A DNA stretch of 64,000 bases from Caecitellus pseudoparvulus (Eukaryota > Bigyra: Bicosoecida): assembly GCA_965644315.1 (NCBI GenBank), contig CBFFRQ010000055.1:124001-188000 (forward strand), given 5' to 3'. Both the position numbers and the translations under genes were made by a program. The notes under the pieces are model-generated. The model was not told where the DNA came from, did not search any database, and was given only the letters and a program-made list of their open reading frames with translations. Within the stretch, counting starts at the first letter, position 1. Every line of letters begins with the position of its first letter. Below are positions 48,084 to 57,690 of this stretch, piece after piece.

Positions 48084-50848
48084 ATGGCTCAGCAGGCCAG
48101 CGCGCTGCCGGGGCCTCCGATGGGCTTCCTGCGCAGTCGCTCTGGCTCGTTTGATGCCGGCCTTGCTGCAGATGGTGCCCCAATTCCCCTTCTTGAACCC
48201 GAGGTTGCTGAGCTCCAGCCGCAAGCTGGAGCCGCAGTTTGCAGCAAGGATGACGACCCTGTTGAAGCCGCTCAATCCGGCCACAAATGGTGCGGTAGGC
48301 TCCCAGACGTTCAAGGTGTCATAACCCAGCAACCTCCTGAGGTTGAAGAGGGAAACGTCGAGTACAAGTTCGTGCTGAAGCCATCGAGTGCTGGTGAGTG
48401 CCTGCACTTGCGGCAGGAAGCTTCGTGCCTTCTCGCCCAACGCCTATTGTTGCCTTTCACGGGCTTGGGACACGAAATTATGGTCGTATCGACTCCCTTT
48501 GTGTACTGAAGACCTGGGTTTTGCCTTGTATTCTCTGCTCAGCTTTCTCATAGTCGAGTTGGCATCCAAATTCCGCACCACGCCTGCCCTCAGAGCGAGT
48601 TCGCCATTTGACGACCCAGCTAAAGTGGCGAATCAAAAACGGCGGTGACCATGCAATATACATGCTGGGGCTTAGAGGTGCGGCGGCTGTTCTTGGCATC
48701 CACGCAACACCCGGGCTACACTCGACAACTATTGGTGCGACACAGATGATGGTACCCCCGAGGGCATCAGCGACGAGGACATGCTGCACTCCATTCGTGT
48801 GCTTAGGAAGTAAGTGACAAAGTGGGTATGTGGGTTCCTTCGCTTAGGCAGGACGGGGTCCCTTGCTTGCTTCTCACAGAATGGCTGCAGACCTACAGGC
48901 ATCCCTCGGCAGGGTGCAGGTTCTGGAAGGCGCGTCGGGGAAAGTCGCCAGGGTGCGGGTAGAGGTGGAGCCCAACTTGCAAGGTCTCAAGCCTGAAGTT
49001 CGTGTGGCGATGCTTGGTGCAGAAGGCAGCGGAAAGAGCACCTTGTGCGGCGTTCTCACCAACGGAGACGAGGATGACGGAGACGGCGCCGCACGGCTCA
49101 TGGTGTTCAGGCACTCGCATGAAATCGATGATGGGCGCACGAGCAGTGTCAGCACACAGACAATTGGATTTGATGAGGATGGACGACTCGTAAACTATCG
49201 AAGCGAGGACGTGGGCATGGACCTGAGCCCTCGAGAAATTGTGGCAAGATCTGCCAGCACGCTGACGCTGCTGGACCTGGCGGGGCACGAGAAGTACCTC
49301 AAAACCACAGTGATGGGCCTCATGGGTAGCTTGCCCGATGTCGCACTGCTGGTCATTGATGCTGCCTGCGGCGTATCGCAAATGACTAGGGAGCACCTGG
49401 CCGTGGCCATGGCTCTGCACGTGCCAGTGGCTGTGGTGCTGAATAAAGTTGACCGCCTGCAAGGCCCAGCGGAGCGCAGGGTTCTATTCTCTGCCGTGCA
49501 ACGCTTGTTCTCCGCAGCAGGTGGGCACTTTGTGCTGAGCCCCATTGACTCGGAGGCCTCTGCTGTGCGCCTGGCTACCTGCCTGGGCGAGCGATTGCCA
49601 CTAGAGCCAAGCGGAGATCATGCAGCACGGAGGCCTGGCTCAGCTTGCGAGTCTTCAGCTGCAGCTGGAGATTCGAGCGGGCCCTTCCCCAGCACCACTG
49701 CGCCGAGGCACGCTGTGACCGTCCCGGTGATTTTCACCTCCCAAGTGTCTATGCAGGGAATGGACCTCCTTGTGACGTTCTTGGGGCAACTGGCGCCCAG
49801 GAGAGCTAATGAGGACTTTCGAGCCATGCCGGCCTCTGTCCGTATCCTGGATGCATTTGATGTCTCGGGGGTGGGAACTGTTGTCGCGGGCATGGTGTTC
49901 TCGGGTCTCATTCGTGCTGGAGATGCCTTACATTTAGGCCCTGACGGCCTGGGGCGGTTTCAAGAGGTAACAGTGACGAGCATTCACACCAACCGAACGC
50001 CAGTACAGCTCGTTGCAGCCGGCCAATCCGCAGCATTCGCAGTGGTGAAGCGGCCTCACACAGTTGCCCAGCCTTCCGTCCAATCTACCGCCGAGGAGAG
50101 CCCGCAACCCAGCACGCTCCCCAAGACTGCGATCAGACGCGGAATGGTGCTCGTTGAAGCGGACTCTTCAGTCAGCCCTTTTGCCACGTGGGAGTTCGAC
50201 TGCTCCCTCACCGTGCTGAGACACGGCTCACCCATCACACCACGAGTTGCCCCAGTGCTCTACACAGGCACCGTTCGGCAACCAATCCGTTTCGTGTGGA
50301 TGCAGCGCTTTCCTTTGAGGACAGGGGACGTTTGTCGCGTTCGCTGTAGGTTTCAGCACCATCCTGAGTTCTTGCTGCAGGGGCAACCACTCATCTTCTC
50401 ACACAAGCCGTTTGTTGCCATTGGCAGCGTTGACTCAGTGTGCACCAAGGGGGCCACAAATATCGGAAGCGCGGCCAAGGGCAGGCCAAAGAGGTCTGAC
50501 TCCATGGATTCCCTTCACTCTGCCCCAGGCGGCTTGCAAAGCCCAGCTGCTCCGCCCTCCCCAACGCTCACTTGGAACCCCACCTCAACGCCGCCCCCGC
50601 GTGGCTTGAGCAGCGCCGCAGGGGACACGTCAGCAAGGTTAGTGACCGAACAACTCGTGGGGGGTCAAGCATTCTTTCCGGGCTCCAGGGGTCTCGAGGA
50701 CACGGGCGCGAGCTTTGAAGCGAGCGGGGTGCCTGCACAAACCGCACCAGCCATCATCTCTGTGCTTGCTGCTCACGACGTGCAGCATGCGACCCAACCA
50801 AGTGGGCCCCATGATTCAGCAGGTGCGGCCGGAGCACCTGGCTTATAG
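48084..50848 (+). CDS. GTPBP1: GTPBP1/GTPBP2-type translational GTPase
   Basis: Four exons (48084-48393, 48594-48677, 48746-48809, 48880-50848), introns of 200, 68 and 70 bp, 808 residues, phases all consistent. Splicing joins family segments: EVEEGNVEYKFVLKPSSA, then RVRHLTTQLKWRIKNGGDHA, then LGLRDDGTPEGISDEDM. GTPase motifs: G1 GAEGSGKST, switch GRTSSVSTQTIGF, G3 DLAGHEKY, G4 NKVD. EF-Tu-like domains II and III follow (VSGVGTVVAGMVFSGLI; RCRFQHHPEFL). The family is EF-1A-like and linked to ribosome rescue and mRNA turnover in animals. The C-terminal ~130 residues are Ser/Pro/Ala-rich and extra. The last codon and stop overlap the ACOT8-like gene on the other strand. Confidence 0.92.
48566..48576 (+). 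promoter_or_regulatory. Shared 5' motif CCAAATTCCGC in GTPBP1-like intron 1
   Basis: An exact copy, followed by AC, in the unusually long 200-bp first intron. Confidence 0.35.
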
Positions 50849-52288
50849 CTTTGCGTCAGGTGCTGGCTGGGCTCCGACGGTGCCCACCAACACGTCCGCG
50901 TACCTTGCAGGCCCTCCGAATCCGCCTGCAGGTCGTGCTGAGGCATGCTGGCATTGTGCCGCTGCTGGCTGCTGGGCAGCTTGTCTGCGTGGCCTGATGC
51001 TGCTTTGCTCTGGTTGCCACAAAGGGACGGTCGTGGCATGCAACACCCTTGCCACGTTCCCAGCAACCGGCAGCCCTTCGGAGTCAAAGGACGACAAGGT
51101 AGCTGCCGGCCAAGACACCTCACGCAAGTCACCCCCGTCGCCTTCGGACCCACCCAACCAGCGTATGAGGCCTTCTTGTGCTGTGCTAGCGACGCAAGCA
51201 CCAGTTCGGGTGAACATGCGCCCAAATGCAAGACCGCGCCCATCGACAAGGCGCGGGCTGGACACTTCATGCAGCAGCCACTCCTCTGGTGAGAATGGTT
51301 CGTGAAACCAAATCACGTGATCAAGGCTTGCCATCATCGAAATAGACGGGCTCGGCCAAGTATGAGGCAAGGCTGCCGTTGCCAGCATGGCGAAGTCACT
51401 TGCCAGCGCAGCCACCAGCTGGTGTAAGAAGGCTGCCGTTCGCGGCGGGACGCCAGCCCCGGCAATACGCCCTCGTGGCTGCACCCACAGTAATTGGCAC
51501 GCGCTCTCCGGCTGCGGCATGAGTAGGTCGGAATCCCGTGCGTATCTCACGTCCATGGGGGCCAGCGACTTGAGCTGGGCTTGCAGCCAAGGCCGCAGGT
51601 CTGGCGGCAACCGAGGGTCGGACAGCATGCACCTGAGTCTCCATCTGTCGTCAGGCAAGTGCTCTGGAGCAACAGAGGATGGAATGGAAATTGAGTGCTG
51701 TCTGCGACTTTCACGAGCTGCATCATGGCAGGACACAGATGCACAGAATACCAGCTTGCCATTCTGCTTTGCACGGACTTGTCGAGACGCAAAACTGCGC
51801 CCATCACTCAAGCGCTCGACGTGATACACAATGTCAATGGAGTCATCGCCCGGGCGAAGAAAGTGGCAGTGCATGCTATGAGCCACTTTAGTTCCAGACA
51901 CCGTCAGGAGGGCTGCATGCTGTGCAGGGCAGACAAGGCAGCTGCAAGAGATGGCTGACGTGCTGCGCCCGGCCAGCCTACATCAGGCATTCTCACCAGA
52001 GCCTGGGCGACAATTTGACCACCAAAGACTGCCCTAGCCTTGTGGGGCCTCCACAGGCTGCTGCTCTTTGCAACAAATGTCTCCTGGTCAACTTCTGGCA
52101 TGGCGAGGCACAGCGGAATTTGGTTTCCATCCATGGTGAGCAACGCGAGACAGGCAACACCCACGCTCAACATCGACAGCTTGAAGCGTCAATCGTGATA
52201 CTGTTGACAGGTCAAATGAAGCCAGCGCCTCCTCATGGCTCTCCTGGTCTTCCCCTTCCATTCGCTGTGCTGCTGGCCGGGCAGCCAT
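50843..52288 (-). CDS. ACOT8: Peroxisomal acyl-CoA thioesterase (TesB/ACOT8 type)
   Basis: Three exons on the minus strand (52165-52288, 51997-52094, 50843-51919), introns of 70 and 77 bp, 432 residues from ATG 52288 (423 from ATG 52261). Junctions rebuild the first hotdog: LQAVDVEQVDQETFVAKSSS, VFGGQIVAQAL, HAALLTVSGTKVAHSMHCHF, LRPGD. The second hotdog has SLDHVIWFHEPFSPEEWLL and FTRTGACVASTAQEGLIR, which include the Asp and Thr/Gln positions of the TesB active site. The enzyme hydrolyses acyl-CoA to fatty acid and CoA. The C-terminus AKL is a canonical type 1 peroxisome signal, so location in peroxisomes is well supported. About 80 residues between QEGLIR and AKL are extra and low-complexity. 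Confidence 0.92.
52113..52123 (-). promoter_or_regulatory. Shared 5' motif CCAAATTCCGC in ACOT8-like intron 1
   Basis: An exact copy on the minus strand (coding strand), inside the 70-bp first intron. Confidence 0.35.
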
Positions 52289-52872
52289 GCTGGCAAACAC
52301 TGCCCGGCACTTCTACCTCACCAGCCAAGTCTGGCCTCGCCAACTCAGGTGACAGGAGGCAAAAAAAGCAGGCACGTGGACGTGGATTTCAGGTGGATTT
52401 TGGCGGTAAGGCAGGCAAGCCTGTCTAGGTCGAGCTGTGCACACAGCTTTGTGCCAGGCTGGACCGCCAACACTTGCGATCGCGACAAACGGCAGAAGAA
52501 ATAACTAAGAGAAACCTTGTGGCGCTGGAGCCTTTCACACAATCATGCACTCCATTCCATGCTGCCAGACTGCACGCAACAAGCATCGCTGTGTGCTCAC
52601 GTGAAGGCCCCAGTGACCGTCGCGCTTGTCCATGAGCGGCAATGCTCCCTGACACGCGGGCGCACAGAAAATCTGCGTGGAACCAAATCACAAACGTACC
52701 GCACGCCTCCGTGGCAACCCCAGCATGCACGCAAAGATTACCCCGAGGAGCCATGCTCTGCCTGTCTGGTAGGCAGTGGGTGCTTGGGTCTGGCCCGCAT
52801 ACTTCCACTGGCCCCACGTAGGGCAGAACACAGTGCAGAAGAGCACAAGCAAAGTATATGTCAAGTTCACAC
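52289..52872 (-). other. Intergenic region between ACOT8-like and CCNDBP1-like genes
   Basis: 584 bp between two minus-strand genes: 3' flank of one and promoter of the other. Open frames that cross it are antisense or random. I see no RNA gene, repeat or motif. Confidence 0.45.
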
Positions 52873-54249
52873 CTACTGGGCTGCTGCCCCTTGCAGAGCA
52901 TGACCCTGCGAAGGCTGCCCCACTTGAGAGTCCAGTAAAGCCCGTGTGCGCGGGATGTCTCCGGCCAGCATGCACCCAAGCAGGTCGCTGAGCCGATCAA
53001 ATGAGCCCCGCACCCGATCGCAAACTTGCACGAACTCGGATCGCTGTGCCTCCGACACATCTGGGAGCTGGTCGCTGGCGCTGGCAGTGTCACTAACTGC
53101 CACAAACTTGGCAACGCAATCCTCCCATGCGCTGCGGACCGCGTGAAGCAGCGCAGAAACTCCTTCGATGTCATCAGGGCCGCTGGACACCGCATCTGTG
53201 TAGTCAATCAATGCGTCTCTTAGTGCGGAAAAGGCCGCCTGCGTTGACTGGGCCCACGACCACCAGCTCGCAAGCTCAGGGGGGGGCACGGGCATGCCGT
53301 CAACTTCCGAGTCACTGCTGCTTCTCCCCACTCGCTCTACCACTGCGATAAAGCTTTGGGTGGTACTTTTCCTTGCACACTCCATGGCCTTGATGAGTGC
53401 CAGCACTTGTTTCAGCCAAGCTCGGAGCCCTTTGAGAGACTGGCCTCCTGCGAAAACCACCAGCGCCTCCAAGGCATCAAGCTCACCTCCCGCCTCATCC
53501 AAGTCATCAGAGAAGCCGTCGGACTCCTCGCCAGCCGACGGTGCCTTGCGCTCCTGACCCTCGCCTTCCTCCGGCACGCATTCCTCGGGCATCTCCCCGG
53601 ACAGCCGGCTCTTCAGCACAGCAAGCACAGCCTCAGCATCAGGTCTGTTGGGAGCTTCTTCATGCAGCTCATCCTGACAGTCCTTGAGCATACGTGCCAG
53701 CTCAAACACGCCTCTGAGAAGGCACCCGCTGTCTGAGCGAGGCAGCTTGGACAGTGCATCCACCCGATCTTTCACAAGCCCGTACGATGCCCCTTTCCAG
53801 GTGCCGGGGCCGACCGCCGCAGCGACACCACTTGCGTCACCCCCGACGTCCTCCAGCACTTTCCCAAGCTGAGCCAAGCAAGACATGACGACCAGAGCCA
53901 CGGCGCGTTGCACTGCATGCCGCATGCTCGGGCCAAAGTAGCGAAGGTACAGTTGTGAGAGGGACACAAGCTTTGCAGCTGCTTCGGTCAACGAAGAGCT
54001 GATGAAGCTCAAACTCTCTGAATCAATTCCGGGCTTCAACACCAGGCCCACTCTCGCTGACTCGTGCAGGAGCTTGCCTGCCTGCTGAAGCAACCCATCC
54101 CGAAGAGCTGGAAAAGGCACGCTTGGGACGGAGGGCGCCGCCTCAACATCCACTGCCGCCAAGAGCTCGGTGAGCTCCGCGATCTTTGGTCCCAAGACTG
54201 TTTCTTCGGCGCTCGAGCCTGCTCCTGCTTTCGCAGAGCCACCTTGCAT
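52873..54249 (-). CDS. CCNDBP1: Cyclin-D1-binding protein 1-like (GCIP family) protein
   Basis: A single exon from ATG 54249 (MQGGSAKAGAG), 458 residues; the frame is open a further 17 codons upstream. The protein is helical in two halves separated by an acidic linker (EECVPEEGEGQE, DGFSDDLDEAGGELDALE). Segments typical of the CCNDBP1/GCIP fold are GTWKGASYGLVKDRVDAL, GVFELARMLKDCQDEL, GLRAWLKQVLALIKAMECA and AQSTQAAFSALRDALIDY. In animals the family binds cyclin D1 and helix-loop-helix proteins and affects cell-cycle entry; whether that holds here is unknown. There is no signal peptide and there are no catalytic motifs. The assignment rests on pattern, not alignment. Confidence 0.7.
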   Translation of the reverse strand: MQGGSAKAGAGSSAEETVLGPKIAELTELLAAVDVEAAPSVPSVPFPALRDGLLQQAGKLLHESARVGLVLKPGIDSESLSFISSSLTEAAAKLVSLSQLYLRYFGPSMRHAVQRAVALVVMSCLAQLGKVLEDVGGDASGVAAAVGPGTWKGASYGLVKDRVDALSKLPRSDSGCLLRGVFELARMLKDCQDELHEEAPNRPDAEAVLAVLKSRLSGEMPEECVPEEGEGQERKAPSAGEESDGFSDDLDEAGGELDALEALVVFAGGQSLKGLRAWLKQVLALIKAMECARKSTTQSFIAVVERVGRSSSDSEVDGMPVPPPELASWWSWAQSTQAAFSALRDALIDYTDAVSSGPDDIEGVSALLHAVRSAWEDCVAKFVAVSDTASASDQLPDVSEAQRSEFVQVCDRVRGSFDRLSDLLGCMLAGDIPRTRALLDSQVGQPSQGHALQGAAAQ

Positions 54250-54955
54250 GGTCGAGGTGTGTCGCGTGCACCAGCTGGTTCGTGTCTCCAAATTCCGCAC
54301 AGGTGTGTGAGGCCAACGGCGCTGTGCTGGCGCTCAGATGTTGCTAGAGGCGTGGATCTTGCGAGTTGAGTACACTTTGGTTGGTGGGTATTTGCCCTTG
54401 CCTCCTGTTGCGACAAAGCTTCCATCGTCCCGGGCTCGTGCTTGAAACAGGCAATGTGTGGTTGCCAGTCAAGGTGCGAAGAGGGGCATGTTCCAAAGCA
54501 GCACGCCAAGACACATAGCTTCTGGGTGGCCAGAGCGTTTGGTGCTCAGAGAATTCGCTGGCGTGTAGTCGATGCAAGGAAAGAGTCATCTCAGCCCTTC
54601 GCCCGTGGCTCCGAACTGGTGCGTTCAGGTGGGGGAATACTTGGTCGGGCAAATCATGCCATGCATGTGGGACGCCAAGGAAAGTACGTATGGCCTCAGA
54701 GAGGTGCCCTGTAGAGGAATTCTTGCCTGCGTTCTGCGGCAGCGACTGCTTTCACTGCGCAACCCCTGAGGTGACTTTCGAACCCCAGGCTCCACTGGTC
54801 TCGGTCATCCCCAGGCAGATGGAACGGGGTCAATTCTCTGTTGGTGCTAATTCCCGTGCACAGCTTCAACAACCATAGAATTATCAGAAGGTCTTGGCCA
54901 TTGATTGCGTGCCCTGTGCGCCTCCCACGCGGGTGGGTGGCGTTTCACCAGAGCC
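54250..54955. other. Divergent region between CCNDBP1-like and PA-domain genes
   Basis: 706 bp between two divergent starts, carrying the exact shared motif at 54288-54298. Short frames on both strands look random. A non-coding first exon of either gene could be here; a CACCAG acceptor-like site sits just before ATG 54956. Confidence 0.45.
54288..54298 (+). promoter_or_regulatory. Shared 5' motif CCAAATTCCGC upstream of CCNDBP1-like gene
   Basis: An exact copy, followed by AC, 39 bp before the CCNDBP1-like ATG. Confidence 0.35.
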
Positions 54956-57625
54956 ATGAAACTCCGTTGGAGCTGCGTCCTCTTGGGGTGGTACCTCTGG
55001 CTCCACGACCTGGCTGCCTGTGCACAAGGTGGAGCTGAGGCGCACACTCTACGTGTGGCATTGCGATCCATGCAGTCTGAAGCCCCCTTTACCGCCGACG
55101 TGGCCAAAGCACAAGGAGTCGAGCAACGCAAGTGGTTTGAACAAGCGTGCGCTCCCTCTCAGGACATGGCCCACCGACAACTCTGGCTCGATCAGACCGC
55201 CAGAGTCGTCACCTTAGCAGAGCTGCCCACACTTGAAGCTGCCACGTGTCACTTCATGTGGCATCTTGTGCCAATGGTTGCGAACAACAGCGATCCAGAC
55301 AGAGCTGCCGAGGCAATTCAAGCACCTGACGTGTGCTGGAGGACAAAGGCAGCGGAAGTCCAAGAAATGCTGTCATCCGCACATACAGATCTTGCGTATG
55401 GCTTGGGTACGCTGCCTGATGCAGTGGCCATTCCAAGGCGACACCTCACGTCCTTGTCCTCGACCCTCTTGAGAGCAGCCCAGGCCCGTGGCACCACCGG
55501 CCAGCACAGACCCTGTGCTTTCCAAAGGCGCAGCATTGTGTACATTCCGCCTGTGCTCTCAGGTCATCGATGGGCTCAAGTCATGAGTGACAGAGCACAA
55601 GTTCAGCTGACCTCTCACAGATGGAACGCCGCGTTTGGCAGTGAGCGGTCGCACGCTGCAGCTGAATGCCGAAGCCGTGCGTACAGCACGTTACTTCTCG
55701 AGAAGCCTAGTCAAACGCTTGCGGTATGCTACATTGGCGACGATGAAGGCATGTACCCACAGATCACGTCAACTGTGCAAGGCGGTCAATTATACCTTCC
55801 TCCGCTACACTCGGCCCTGATAGAACCACTCCCGCGCACAGATGCGGCCCAAGGCACTTCTGATGTTGAGGTTGTTACTGTTTGGGTTGCGGGTGACGCC
55901 TGGATTGATCCCAAACTTCGCTTGGAGAGCAACAGGCACAAAACCGCGGCAGGTGTGAAAGAGAAGCACAGCACGATAGCACGAGCTCCACATCGCTCAA
56001 GAAGGCGAAAATCGCTCGCGAGAAAGGAGGCCGGTCGTGATTCGTGGAGAGATCAGCTTGCTTGGAGGAAGTGGCACACCGCACTGCTCAGCTGGCGCCC
56101 AGAACTCCAGCTACGCAGCAGGAGCAACCCCTACGTGGCCTGGCAACCGCCCCCTCCAACCCTTTCACAACAAGGGCGAGCGCACATGCTGATCATCGTG
56201 GAAGCGCTACAAGAGCGAGATGTACCCTCTTCTCACTGCCTGTCGAAAGAGCGCGCATTCGAGCGCGCTGCTGCTGGGGACCCAAGCCTTCTTGCCCTCC
56301 TCCAGCAGCCCCTGTGGTGGCCGAGGTGCATGGCCCTCCTCAAGGTAGCCGACGTGCGGGACGGAAGCACAAGTCTCAACTGTGGGACACGACCCCAAGA
56401 AAGGAGCTCATGCATCCAAAGCGTGCATCCTGGAATAGAGTACCTGGTGTCCAGCTCAGTGTCGACCGCACTTGGGCTTTCCCCGCTTCAACGGGCTCCA
56501 TTCTTCCTGGTTGGGTGGAAACCCCGAGAGCCGCACACGTTCACTGGCTTGAAGATATCTCCAGGGCAGTCTCTATTGTTTCCGGGTCGTGTGTCAGTTA
56601 CCGTGAGCTCCCCTGAACTTCCCCTGACGGCGGTCCTTGGCGTACCTCTCGCGAACGGGCAGCCGGTTGCAGACGCACTGTTCAGTATTCCCGGTGGCAT
56701 TGGGCTCATGGACCTCACTCTAGAGCTGACTCAATGCTTCAAGCCATCAGAACTCCGTTTAAGTGCAGCCGTCATCGCTGAGGCAGGCAGCCCGACGTGG
56801 GTCAAGGCACCGCTCCACCTGGAAGATGGTGGTTTCGCCGCACCGAGGCCTCCCCCCCGCGAGAAGCTTGATTGTCCCCCACATGAAGAGCGCGTCCGCC
56901 AAAGAGTAAAACATAACAATGGCCCAGGACCTCTTTTGCCCGGCCACTGGCAGCAGGCGCTGGAGCAAGCCCAGTGGCATGCTTGTGACCGTGTCCTGGG
57001 GCAAACGCACTTGCACGACATTCCCACGTCTCGCGCATGCACTCGCTTGGTACAAGACATGCGCTTAAACACTTTCCGAATCGTACGGAACCTTCCCATC
57101 CAAGCATCTGCAGCACTACAAGGACCGGAACTCGGCCCCCATGCGGTGCTGGACGTTCCAGCTCAGCGCCTGCTCGTATACCCAAAGGGTGTCCATGCTG
57201 CACGCCTCAGCCTCACAGGTAGGGCATTAAAGGGACTGCATCATGTCAACCGTGGGCGGTCCCTTAGTGGCGTCCTCGTCAGCGCAGTTCCGCAGCACGC
57301 CAACCGCGGCCTTGCACAGTTGCAGAGGCAGCCAGTGAATGACCACCACTGGCCAGGCTCCCTCCTGTTGGTTGTGCGGTCACGCACCATAAGCTTGGAG
57401 CATCAAGTACATGCTGCTGCATCCGAAGATGCCGCTGGCATCATCATCATTGACGCCTCGCATGACTGTGACGGAGGCTTCGACACAACCTGCCTTCGAG
57501 GGTGGGACCCATCCACTTGGTCAAACACGTCCAAAACCTTACCAGCTTTGTTGCTGTCGGCACGCGAAGGGGCTCTCTTGCTGCTCACACTTGGGCACTC
57601 TACGACAGTGCCAAAGTACGTATAG
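54956..57625 (+). CDS. Secreted protein with C-terminal PA-like domain
   Basis: ATG 54956 starts a clear signal peptide (MKLRWSCVLLGWYLWLHDLA, cleavage near ACA-QG); 889 residues, one exon. The bulk has scattered cysteines and no catalytic motif I recognise. A basic stretch (RSRRRKSLARKE) lies in the middle and could be a processing site. The C-terminal part from about 57.1 kb resembles a protease-associated (PA) domain: AVLDVPAQRLLVYPKG early, then AAASEDAAGIIIIDAS, LPALLLSAREGALLL. PA domains sit in vacuolar receptors and proteases, so an endomembrane or extracellular role is likely. The end PKYV is followed directly by a GTACGT donor-like site, so a 3' exon may be missing, though the convergent CBP gene begins 65 bp on. 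Confidence 0.7.
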   Translation: MKLRWSCVLLGWYLWLHDLAACAQGGAEAHTLRVALRSMQSEAPFTADVAKAQGVEQRKWFEQACAPSQDMAHRQLWLDQTARVVTLAELPTLEAATCHFMWHLVPMVANNSDPDRAAEAIQAPDVCWRTKAAEVQEMLSSAHTDLAYGLGTLPDAVAIPRRHLTSLSSTLLRAAQARGTTGQHRPCAFQRRSIVYIPPVLSGHRWAQVMSDRAQVQLTSHRWNAAFGSERSHAAAECRSRAYSTLLLEKPSQTLAVCYIGDDEGMYPQITSTVQGGQLYLPPLHSALIEPLPRTDAAQGTSDVEVVTVWVAGDAWIDPKLRLESNRHKTAAGVKEKHSTIARAPHRSRRRKSLARKEAGRDSWRDQLAWRKWHTALLSWRPELQLRSRSNPYVAWQPPPPTLSQQGRAHMLIIVEALQERDVPSSHCLSKERAFERAAAGDPSLLALLQQPLWWPRCMALLKVADVRDGSTSLNCGTRPQERSSCIQSVHPGIEYLVSSSVSTALGLSPLQRAPFFLVGWKPREPHTFTGLKISPGQSLLFPGRVSVTVSSPELPLTAVLGVPLANGQPVADALFSIPGGIGLMDLTLELTQCFKPSELRLSAAVIAEAGSPTWVKAPLHLEDGGFAAPRPPPREKLDCPPHEERVRQRVKHNNGPGPLLPGHWQQALEQAQWHACDRVLGQTHLHDIPTSRACTRLVQDMRLNTFRIVRNLPIQASAALQGPELGPHAVLDVPAQRLLVYPKGVHAARLSLTGRALKGLHHVNRGRSLSGVLVSAVPQHANRGLAQLQRQPVNDHHWPGSLLLVVRSRTISLEHQVHAAASEDAAGIIIIDASHDCDGGFDTTCLRGWDPSTWSNTSKTLPALLLSAREGALLLLTLGHSTTVPKYV

Positions 57626-57690
57626 GCACCACAACAGAGTGCGGAGGAATCCGTTTCGTTGAATTCAGTCCTAGCGCAGAAGGGGCCGCG

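Noticed and set aside
52425-53207. 260-codon minus-strand frame
   Set aside because: It overlaps the CCNDBP1-like gene in another register and has no recognisable domain.
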